Source: Methanobacteriota archaeon (GTDB lineage Archaea; Methanobacteriota; Methanobacteria; Methanobacteriales; Methanobacteriaceae). Taken from it: a stretch of DNA of 64,000 bases. Below the pieces are notes generated by a model. The model saw only the letters and a program-made list of their open reading frames with translations. It had not been told where the DNA came from and made no database searches. Where the stretch lies: contig JAKQFA010000006.1 in NCBI GenBank assembly GCA_029556335.1, positions 1 to 64,000 of the forward strand, given 5' to 3'. Positions 54,223-64,000 of the stretch are shown in pieces. Every line of letters begins with the position of its first letter. Positions within the stretch are counted from its first letter, which is position 1. The position numbers and the translations under genes are program-made.

Positions 54223-55275
54223 ATGAAGACTGTGCACCATATTTTCTTCAAAAATGCGGAGAGTATGCCGGAACTAGCTCCAGGCAGTGTGAACTTGGTG
54301 GTGACATCTCCTCCATATCCCATGATCGAAATGTGGGATGAAATGTTCTCTCTACTAAATTATAAAATAGCTGATTCATTAAAGTGCGGCAACGGTCAGG
54401 AAGCTTATATTTTAATGAACCAAGAACTTGATAAAGTGTGGGTGGAAGTGGATCGAGTTCTGGCCAGCACTGGGATGGTGTGCATCAACATGGGAGATGC
54501 CACCCGAAAAGTTGGGGATCGTTTTCGCCTGTATCCCAACCACTCTTACCTTATCCACAGTTTCCAGAGCATGGGATACGACGTACTGCCCCCTGTAATC
54601 TGGAGAAAAACCTCCAATAAACCCACCAAGTTCATGGGATCCGGGATGATGCCCCCCAATGCTTACGTTACATTAGAACATGAATATATACTCATTTTCC
54701 GGAAGGATGGGCCCAGAAAAGTTTCTAGGGAAGATATGCCAAAAAGAAAGGAGAGTTCCTATTTCTGGGAGGAACGCAATCAGTGGTTCTCAGATCTGTG
54801 GAGTGATCTGCAGGGAACTCCTCAAGATCTTCCCAGTTCCCATTTGAGAAACAGAAATGCAGCATTTCCTTTCCAATTGGCTTACCGTCTGATAAACATG
54901 TATTCCATCCAGGGAGATTGGATACTCGACCCCTTCCTGGGAACCGGTACTACCACCCTGGCTGCGGCATGTTCAGCCCGTAATTCGGTGGGATATGAGT
55001 TGGATCCCCATTTCAGGAAACTGATAGGAGATAGGATTATGGAAGTTCCCCAGTTTTCAGATAAGGTCATTAGCCAAAGATTAGCTTCCCACCATGCTTT
55101 CCTTAAAAAACGTTCCAGTGAGAATAAATCATGGAAGTATCATTCATTACATTATAAATTTGGAGTTATCACCCGTTCTGAGGAATCCATCCACTTTCCA
55201 GTGGCTAGAAATGTGGAAATAGTTGATAAAAACCAGTACCACGTGTTCTATGAGATGAGTGATGGAAAATCCTAG
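54223..55275 (+). CDS. DNA methyltransferase (beta class, N4-cytosine or N6-adenine), orphan
   Basis: The 350-residue protein has motif IV TSPPY at residues 28-32 and, far downstream, motif I DPFLGTGTTTLAA from residue 236. This IV-before-I order defines the beta class. TSPPY is typical of N4-cytosine enzymes but also found in N6-adenine ones. No restriction endonuclease gene is next to it: the flanking genes encode an epimerase and a radical SAM protein. It may serve regulation or protection, or be left from a lost system. The target site cannot be read from the sequence. Confidence 0.85.
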   Translation: MKTVHHIFFKNAESMPELAPGSVNLVVTSPPYPMIEMWDEMFSLLNYKIADSLKCGNGQEAYILMNQELDKVWVEVDRVLASTGMVCINMGDATRKVGDRFRLYPNHSYLIHSFQSMGYDVLPPVIWRKTSNKPTKFMGSGMMPPNAYVTLEHEYILIFRKDGPRKVSREDMPKRKESSYFWEERNQWFSDLWSDLQGTPQDLPSSHLRNRNAAFPFQLAYRLINMYSIQGDWILDPFLGTGTTTLAAACSARNSVGYELDPHFRKLIGDRIMEVPQFSDKVISQRLASHHAFLKKRSSENKSWKYHSLHYKFGVITRSEESIHFPVARNVEIVDKNQYHVFYEMSDGKS

Positions 55276-55276
55276 A

Positions 55277-56044
55277 TCAGTGATGGAAATAAATCTGGTA
55301 CTCAAGGCCCTGTTTTTGGCAATAATCCATGATTTCTTGTTCTACTTCCTTCCAGTAGGGAGAATTTCCAAAGTAAATATCATGGTACTGGTCTCTCATT
55401 TCGGGATGTTCAAGTTCTAACCATCGCTTCACGGGTCCCCAGACACTGCCCGCCACGTTAAGGTTCTCGAACATGAAGTAATCAACAAAATTCATGGATT
55501 TTCTTATTATTGCCTTCCAATCGGTTATAAATGGGAATATGGGGCTTATGAAAAGATAATTTTTGATTCCACTTTGATGAACTTTTTCAAGGGCATATAA
55601 TCGCTTTTTAACGGAATCAGCTCTTCTTTCCAACTGTGTGATAGGATTTTTATCTAAAGTGGAGAATGAAAAACCAATCTCCCTGCGGGGGAACTGTTTT
55701 ATGAGGTCCAGATCCCGCAACACCAGATCGGACTTGGTTAGAATATTCAAAGACGGTTCAAGGGATATTAAATTCTCTAGTATTCTACGAGTAAGTTTGT
55801 ATTCTCTTTCCTGTGGTAGATATGGGTCGGTTACAGATGACAGGAGGATTTTCTGCCCCTGGTAGCTGCCCCGAGTAGGGATCAGTTCTGGAGCGTTGAC
55901 TTTAACATCCAGAAATTCTCCCCATTTTTCCCGGTGACCAGTGAATCGTTTCATAAAACAAGCGTAACAGTAGACACAGCCATGACTACAACCAATAAAC
56001 GGATTTATAACGTAATCTGCTACTGGAATCTGGGTTTTGGACAA
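55277..56044 (-). CDS. Radical SAM protein (SPL/photolyase-like family)
   Basis: The cluster motif is GCSHGCVYCYACF, the CxxxCxxC of the spore-photoproduct-lyase-like radical SAM family. Further blocks are ILLSSVTDPYLPQEREYKLT, NILTKSDLVLRDLDLI and IGFSFSTLDKNP. The substrate of archaeal members is unknown. From TTG 56044 the product has 255 residues. The family-like sequence KITEIESRSIL extends further upstream to ATT 56077, eight bases from a GGGGG ribosome-binding site, with no ATG, GTG or TTG in between. It ends two bases from the convergent DNA methyltransferase. Confidence 0.8.
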   Translation of the reverse strand: MSKTQIPVADYVINPFIGCSHGCVYCYACFMKRFTGHREKWGEFLDVKVNAPELIPTRGSYQGQKILLSSVTDPYLPQEREYKLTRRILENLISLEPSLNILTKSDLVLRDLDLIKQFPRREIGFSFSTLDKNPITQLERRADSVKKRLYALEKVHQSGIKNYLFISPIFPFITDWKAIIRKSMNFVDYFMFENLNVAGSVWGPVKRWLELEHPEMRDQYHDIYFGNSPYWKEVEQEIMDYCQKQGLEYQIYFHH

Positions 56045-56103
56045 TATAGAACGAGATTCTATCTCGGTGATTTTAATGCTGGATTCCCCCTGTACTTGGT
56101 GTT

Positions 56104-56741
56104 TTTAAAAAATTGTAGAACATACTACCATGTCCAGGAATAATGTAATCTGCAGTTTTAACTAATTTATCTAAACTTTCCATGGCCATCTGTTGGGATA
56201 TGAAGTCATCATTGTAATCCCAGTGCTTTTTCGACCGAAATATCCTGATGACACCACAACATCCCCTGCTAAGGCTATTTTAGCCTCTCCAACACCCATG
56301 ACTCTACCTTTACCTTCCAAGTTCACGGTATATCTCATTTTTTCAGTTTGCAGTAGTAGGGAGGCTGTTCAAAGGTATACCCCGAAATATAAATCAAATG
56401 AACCCCATCAGCTATGGTTGATCTGTTTTTAACACCTTTAGATTCAATGGAGCCTTTGCGGGCTAGATGAATGCTAATGAGAACTTCGGCATTGGTAAAA
56501 AGCTCCATGTTTCCATAATGGTCCTGGTGTCCGTGGTTTATGAAAACCATATCCATATCCTCTGGTTTAAGACTGAACCTTTTCAGGGACTGGATGGGGT
56601 TATCTCGGTTCTTTTCAGGTTCAATTCACTATCATTGATTTTATAGTCGAAACCAGTGTCAACCAGGATTTTACAGTCCGATTCTATGTGGGTAACCGTG
56701 GATCCGCCTCCTACACCACAAAGCAGTTTCAGGGTTATCAA
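56104..56741 (-). pseudogene. Metallo-beta-lactamase-fold hydrolase, decayed
   Basis: Read on the minus strand, CGVGGGSTVTHIESDCKILV then DTGFD gives the first strands. MDMVFINHGHQDHYGNMELF with the HxHxDH metal motif follows in another frame. Later pieces are GVGEAKIALAGDV and, in a further frame, MESLDKLVKTADYIIPGHGS. The order is that of a normal MBL-fold enzyme, but at least three frame changes interrupt it. It is unrelated in detail to the MBL remnant at 33.3 kb. Confidence 0.7.
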
Positions 56742-56830
56742 GTTGCTTTGGGGGTTTCAAAGGAATCTAGAAGCAAACTCCCAGTTTAATATCCTTAACG
56801 GATTTAATTGGCATTCTCTACTCTTAAAGT

Positions 56831-57970
56831 CTAGTGTCCATGTTTTTCTGCAATTTCCTGGAAGCTACGGGTGATGTACTCTACTTGCTGGGAGTTGAAG
56901 CCGTAAACGCTGCATTTGAACCACTTGGTCTGCCCCCGTTTAATTCCCACTATATTCCGCTTTTTAAGTTCTTCATAGAGAAAAAAACCTCTTCTAGGAT
57001 GTTTTTCAGCAATTTGGTGGAATAATGAAGTTTCAAAACGCACCAAGTCATGATCAGTAGGTTTGACTCCAATCTGACTTATTCCGCCTATCTTTTCCAT
57101 CTGGGCCACAAACTTCCGGGTCTTCTCAACTTCTTGGTTCCACTTCCCCACCCTTTCCATTATGTGAGGAAAGGAGGCCATGAGAGTGGCTAGAGGGGCT
57201 CCCCTGCTGGTACACCCCAGCATTTCCACTTCCTTCACAGAATGAGTGGAAGACCTTTTGAACACCTTATCTGCCCATTCTTCCTTCAAGCCCAGAACGC
57301 CAATAGGTCCCGAAGCAGCCATGCTCTTATGACCACTTCCTACTACGAAATCGGCTTTCAGCTTTTTAGCATCAATGGGCATACGTCCCATGGAATAAGC
57401 ACAGTTAAGTAGAAGAGGAATTCCATATTCACTGGCAATCTTTCCAACCCCCTGGGAATCAGTTAAATTACCATAATCTCCATCAACATGGGTCAGAACA
57501 AGCAAGCTGGGCTCTTCACACTGGTCATGCAACTGATTTAGCACTTCCCGGTAACTTTCAGGTTCCACTTTGTACTCAGGATGTCCACTGGTGGGCACCT
57601 CAACCAGCTTAAGTTGGTTGCGCTCAGCTGCCAGATGGGTGGTGTAATGGGCATTCCCATCCACCAGAATGGTATCTCCTGGCTGGCAGATGGCATGCAT
57701 GATGGCAAACTTGCCTTCCCGGGCCCCGTGAACCGTTCGCACTGCGTCCACATTTAAGAACTGGGCCAGATCATCCAGAAAACCAGCCACGGAAGGTTTT
57801 TTTACCTGATCCAACCGGCCAGAACAGTAGTCACAGACACTGTATCCATCGGAAAACTCATACAAAGCTTTCCTTGCTTCTAATGGTAAAAAACCGCCTC
57901 TTTGCAGGGGATTCAAATTTAAATTCTCTCTTTCCAGAGTTCTGTTGAGCGCGTAATCCTGACATTCCAT
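56831..57970 (-). CDS. pscS: O-phosphoseryl-tRNA(Cys):Cys-tRNA synthase
   Basis: The 379-residue PLP enzyme converts Sep-tRNA(Cys) to Cys-tRNA(Cys), the second step of the methanogen route to cysteine. The PLP lysine is K215 in GSGHKSMAASGP. The three conserved cysteines are C46 and C49 (SVCDYCSG) and C253 (MLGCTSRG). VRTVHGAREGKFAIMHAI is another family block. ATG 57970 is used, with GGTGTTACC upstream. It stands alone between the MBL remnant and gap. Confidence 0.93.
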   Translation of the reverse strand: MECQDYALNRTLERENLNLNPLQRGGFLPLEARKALYEFSDGYSVCDYCSGRLDQVKKPSVAGFLDDLAQFLNVDAVRTVHGAREGKFAIMHAICQPGDTILVDGNAHYTTHLAAERNQLKLVEVPTSGHPEYKVEPESYREVLNQLHDQCEEPSLLVLTHVDGDYGNLTDSQGVGKIASEYGIPLLLNCAYSMGRMPIDAKKLKADFVVGSGHKSMAASGPIGVLGLKEEWADKVFKRSSTHSVKEVEMLGCTSRGAPLATLMASFPHIMERVGKWNQEVEKTRKFVAQMEKIGGISQIGVKPTDHDLVRFETSLFHQIAEKHPRRGFFLYEELKKRNIVGIKRGQTKWFKCSVYGFNSQQVEYITRSFQEIAEKHGH

Positions 57971-58106
57971 GGTAACACCTAAAGGATGATATCTAAAGAC
58001 TTAACTACAAATTTGGATTTAATCAACATATCTTATGAATGGATGGTGACTATTTTTTTACTAGAACTTTTCAAGGAAAATTTGAATAAAATTACTTTTT
58101 AAAGAT

Positions 58107-58135
58107 TAAAAAAAATAGCTCCGGGGAATTTTTAT

Positions 58136-58145
<10 letters not shown>
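58107..58145 (-). terminator. Hairpin and T-run after gap
   Basis: On the minus strand GGGAATTTAAATAAAAATTCCCC overlaps the gap stop codon and forms about eight base pairs. A run of eight T residues follows at 58115-58108. Confidence 0.55.
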
Positions 58146-59149
<1,004 letters not shown>

Positions 59150-59407
59150 TTACACATCCGCCTTACTTTTCCTGGGATCCTGGAAGTTTAAAAGGTTTAG
59201 GCCATTATTTCAAAAATAAAACTCCCAGAAAGCCTATCTGACAGAAAAACTCTTTATGAATCTTTATGTTCCCAAGTTATAATAAATTTTTTGATTTTTA
59301 TCGGTAGGGTAAGGTGGTAATTCACAACCTCTGGATTTAAGGTATTTAAAAAAGAAATGAAAGAGTCTTGAATATTTTGGGGCTGATAAAAGATGGAAGG
59401 AATTTGT

Positions 59408-60455
59408 TTATTCCATCTGCTCTAATTTTTCAGGTAGATATGTGTCGACAACATATTCCAATCCATACTTCGAGAAAGACTGTTGTTCTGCCTTTTTACC
59501 GATCTTGAGCATCTTCTTGATCTCCATTTGCCAAGCATCATCCCGGTAGCGGGGGTCCTTGGAAAGTTCCTTTAGCCTTAAAACATCAATATCTTTAAGG
59601 GGATCGGTGGGAAGATCGTAGTTAATGATATCCGAGGCAGTAACACCCAGGAATTTAGCATTGGGCGTGGCTAACTGGTGGTTTACGTGGGCTAGTTTGG
59701 CACTGCCGCTTATGATAACCATGGCGATGTGAAATCCCCAGGGGTCTCCGTCGTTACAGATGTACACTGGCAAGTTAAGTTCTTCATTCACTCTTTTAAG
59801 GAAACGGCGGGTAGCGCGAGCAGCCTGTCCCTTTAAACCGACAATCAAAGTGTCAAATTTTTTATATGCCTCTTCTTGGACCATCCGGTGGAACATACCC
59901 ATGGTTTCCACGGCTATAACACGTTTAACATCGTGATCCACAAATTCAACTTCATCAATGGTGGGTGAAATGGTGTAACCTGATTTACCAGATTTAAGGG
60001 CGTTAATCTCCACGTCATCATCTTGGATGACGATGTTTCCATAGACCGAAGCACCATCTTCTTCTGGCATTAGGCCCAGATCTTCACGGGTCATTCCCAG
60101 GGTAACTTCCAAGTCTTCACCTACAATGTTGGACTCCTGTTGGTCTCCAAAATCCACGTCCCATCCTTCAGAAACGTAGTACATCTCCCTTAAAGTAGCT
60201 GTTTTTCCCCTTCGAATCAGGTCCTTGCAGAAATTGGCTACGTAAACCATCTGGGCCATTTTACTTATCTGTTTAACATTACCCAGGGATCTTTTCCCGT
60301 ATCTGTCTCCAAGTACGTAGTAGCGCTTTTTTTCGTCGTAAACTATGTTAGATGTTCCTCTTGATGGAACTTTGATGGTGGGGACTTTGTTTTTTCCAAC
60401 ATCTTCTAGTATTGTCTCACCAAGACTTTTGAGTTTGTTAACAGTGATATCTTTC

Positions 60456-60463
<8 letters not shown>
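59408..60463 (-). CDS. top6A: DNA topoisomerase VI subunit A
   Basis: From ATG 60463 the product has 351 residues (MNKKDITVNKLKSLGETILE); this ATG overlaps the top6B stop, so the two are coupled. The open frame reaches back to 60481. The catalytic tyrosine lies in LREMYYVSEGW and the Toprim metal site in NDGDPWGFHI. It makes the double-strand break of type IIB topoisomerase and is homologous to Spo11. Confidence 0.95.
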
Positions 60464-62021
<1,558 letters not shown>

Positions 62022-62081
62022 ATTAAGCCTCCTTAATAGTGGTCATATATCATAATCAATAGTAATAATCCATTAATGGTT

Positions 62082-62654
62082 CTACAAATCCGCTATCTTG
62101 TGGGTTTCCTGAAACTCCTTCATCCTTCGTTTTTGTTTCTTTTTCTCCAGAAAAGCATAAACCGTCTTGTGGCGGGAGCCATTAAGGATCATTTCCACAG
62201 CTTCATGAGCCACTTGAAGGTGCTCCATATCCCCAATGAGGGAAACGGTTTTTCCATATATGGAAACATCTACTTCGGCCATTTCAGTAATTATATCCCT
62301 AGTTCGTCCGTCTTTACCAATTATTCGACTTTTTTGTCGTGTTAATGCCTTTTTCGACTTTCCCACATAGTCTGGTAGGTTTATTATGTCCAGCATAATC
62401 TCGTCGCCGGCCAGTTTAAGGGCTATTTCAGGGTTGAATCCTCGTCCAATGGCTTTAATCATGTAGCGTGCTTTCCACACTGAAAGAGGATCTTCATTCT
62501 CTTCGCCGGCAGATATAGAAACAGATCCGGCTTCGCTATCAATTTCCAGGTGAGTGTTGGTCGTTTTTTCAATCAGCCCCTTGGTGGTTCCCTTGCTTCC
62601 AATTAAAACTGCCACTCTCTCTTGGGGGATCTTCAGATATTCGGTAGTGGGCAA
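62082..62654 (-). CDS. KH-domain RNA-processing protein (Pno1/Dim2-like)
   Basis: The 190-residue protein has two KH-like domains: VAVLIGSKGTTKGLIEKTTN in the first and QKSRIIGKDGRTRDIITEMA in the second, ending in a basic tail. It matches archaeal relatives of eukaryotic Pno1/Dim2, which act in small-subunit rRNA maturation. The rio1 gene just upstream supports a ribosome-biogenesis role. ATG 62654 follows GAGGTGT. Confidence 0.9.
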   Translation of the reverse strand: MPTTEYLKIPQERVAVLIGSKGTTKGLIEKTTNTHLEIDSEAGSVSISAGEENEDPLSVWKARYMIKAIGRGFNPEIALKLAGDEIMLDIINLPDYVGKSKKALTRQKSRIIGKDGRTRDIITEMAEVDVSIYGKTVSLIGDMEHLQVAHEAVEMILNGSRHKTVYAFLEKKKQKRRMKEFQETHKIADL

Positions 62655-62702
62655 TCTAACACCTCAATGAAAATATTACATTATCCTTTAAGATATACTT
62701 TT

Positions 62703-63515
62703 CTATCCCTTTACATCCATAATTTTACTTTTAATCTCATTTATGGATATATTTATTCCTAATTTCTTAAAATCTCTAATTAAATTCTCAATATCGCGAT
62801 TTAAAAGCCCCATGGCCAAAGGATGATCCCGGACTACCGCCTGTGAAACGTCAATAACCACCGGCTTATCATCGCAGATGAGGATGTTAAAGCTCGATAA
62901 GTCTCCATGGATGATTTCTGCATCATTATATAGTTTGACAACAATATCCACAATCTCATCCACCATTTTTTTGGGATTAGCTATTTTTGTTTCTCTCATA
63001 AGGGGGGCGGGGTTTCCGAAAGAATCACCTATAAATTCCATAATTAAAACATTGTTTTTGGCAATGATGGGGTGTGGAACCGGGACACCTGCCTCTTCAG
63101 CTCTTTTAAGATTCCTGAATTCTTTCATCACCCACGTTTTAATCATTTGGCGTTTATTGGAGGTGTTAACTTTGAAACGGGGATCTCCCTGTATGTAGTA
63201 CTGCATTTTTTTAAAATCAGAGGTGCTTACGCGGTATATCTTCACCGCCACCAAGTTACCCTGATCATCAACACCTTTGAAAACATTAGCCTCTTTTCCA
63301 GTACTTATGGCACCTTTTAAAAGGTTTATATGGCCTTGTTTGGCTAATTTGTAGAGAGTCTCAAGGGTTAGCCGGTCAAAAACTTCGCTTCCAGTTCTTT
63401 TATCTTCCACACTTTTTAGGCGCTTAATTTCCCTCATCTTCTGTAGATCATAATCTGCTTTTGAAATTTTTGAATCCATAAATAACGCCTTTGGTTTTGA
63501 AGAATTTTTAGTCAA
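62703..63515 (-). CDS. rio1: RIO1-type serine protein kinase
   Basis: The 270-residue protein has the RIO signature: the flexible nucleotide loop GAISTGKEANVFKG, the catalytic loop HGDLSSFNILI and the metal-binding VIDVSQAV. RIO1 acts as an ATPase/kinase in late small-subunit assembly. TTG 63515 gives MTKNSSKPKALF; ATG 63479 (MDSKISKADYDLQK) is a shorter and possibly more normal start. It is followed by the Pno1-like gene 48 bases on and preceded by aIF1A. Confidence 0.92.
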   Translation of the reverse strand: MTKNSSKPKALFMDSKISKADYDLQKMREIKRLKSVEDKRTGSEVFDRLTLETLYKLAKQGHINLLKGAISTGKEANVFKGVDDQGNLVAVKIYRVSTSDFKKMQYYIQGDPRFKVNTSNKRQMIKTWVMKEFRNLKRAEEAGVPVPHPIIAKNNVLIMEFIGDSFGNPAPLMRETKIANPKKMVDEIVDIVVKLYNDAEIIHGDLSSFNILICDDKPVVIDVSQAVVRDHPLAMGLLNRDIENLIRDFKKLGINISINEIKSKIMDVKG

Positions 63516-63775
63516 AATCAGCTGATTTAAGGTGTAAATGATATCAGACGATAATAACCCCTACTATTAGATAGTCCAACTTAGTATATAAAATTTTATT
63601 ATCCCATTTACAGCATTTTAAGATGAAAGCAGGCCTCTAATCATTATCTTATAGCCAGCCAGAAATTTAGCCTTACACTACCTAAGGATCTTATGATCTG
63701 TACTATAGAATGATCTTTGTTGAACCCATAAAAGACAGATTTGAGAAAAAGAAAAAGTTAAACCTTTTCTAGAAA

Positions 63776-64000
63776 CTAGAGCTTCAGTTTTCCTCGACGT
63801 TCCAGCCAGTTCGCTTCGGTACGAGTATATCTCCATACAACATCGGCCTTTTCGTCACTTTGAAAAGCCCAGGGTTTTACCAGAACCACGTCTCCCTCTC
63901 TTATCCAGATCCTCTTTTTCATTTTACCCGGAATTCGGCATAGCCGTATTTTCCCATCGGCACATCTTACTTTTAACTTACCGTGCCCCATTATCTGCTC
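63776..64000 (-). CDS. Translation initiation factor aIF1A (partial, 5' end beyond window)
   Basis: The frame stays open to the right edge of the window, so the gene starts outside. The visible part carries the OB fold of aIF1A: LKVRCADGKIRLCRIPGKMK, KRIWIREGDVVLVKPWAFQS and EKADVVWRYTRTEANWLERR. The ATG at 63991 is internal, since the family normally has some 30 more N-terminal residues; EQI precedes it in frame. The factor binds the A site of the small subunit during initiation. Confidence 0.9.
   Translation of the reverse strand, partial: EQIMGHGKLKVRCADGKIRLCRIPGKMKKRIWIREGDVVLVKPWAFQSDEKADVVWRYTRTEANWLERRGKLKL

Overview
The window is archaeal and most likely from a Methanobacteriales methanogen, probably Methanobacterium. 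The grounds are: split RNA polymerase genes (rpoB''/rpoB' and rpoA'/rpoA''), EF-2 and EF-1alpha beside S12/S7/S10, DNA topoisomerase VI, type II GAPDH, Sep-tRNA:Cys-tRNA synthase, tetrahydromethanopterin biosynthesis (mptD), an MtrA paralogue, archaetidylserine lipid genes, TATA-box promoters and many GTG/TTG starts behind GGTGA/GGAGG ribosome-binding sites. All identifications come from reading the sequence and recalling families; no searches were run.

1-8.4 kb: lipid and cell-surface genes (end of an archaetidylserine decarboxylase, archaetidylserine synthase, a basic-tailed membrane protein, a secreted protein with a sortase-like C-terminal signal, and a sortase), then mptD and the korDABC-sucC block of the incomplete reductive TCA pathway. 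8.4-14.9 kb: a polytopic membrane protein, a DUF1002-type secreted protein, the wyosine enzyme Taw1, a secreted transglutaminase-like protein, tpiA and pgk.

15.0-29.9 kb: the information-processing core. Five tRNA genes (Thr, Pro, Tyr, Asp, Lys) lead into rpoH-rpoB2-rpoB1-rpoA1-rpoA2-rpl30e-nusA-rps12-rps7-fusA-tuf-rps10, followed by tRNA-Ser(TGA). RpoA' carries a helical insertion of about 240 residues next to its clamp zinc site.

29.9-56.8 kb: an accessory region with much gene decay. It holds a frameshifted and truncated type IIG restriction enzyme, two metallo-beta-lactamase-fold remnants, a patatin remnant, a TrkH remnant, a methyltransferase stub, a frameshifted GyrI-like gene and a flavodoxin remnant. 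Intact genes include three tandem secreted paralogues sharing one leader, two TetR units and a MarR unit each with tandem palindromes at the promoter, a lone soluble MtrA paralogue, two metal P1B-ATPases with an ArsR regulator, a second CDP-alcohol phosphotransferase, a NYN-domain protein, an epimerase, an orphan DNA methyltransferase and a radical SAM protein.

56.8-64 kb: housekeeping genes on the minus strand (pscS, gap, top6A/top6B, a Pno1/Dim2-like KH protein, rio1 and the edge of aIF1A). The main leads are the RpoA' insertion, the sortase/substrate pair, the tandem secreted family, the 18-bp phased operator array at the MtrA paralogue and a GC-rich structured element at 40.5 kb.
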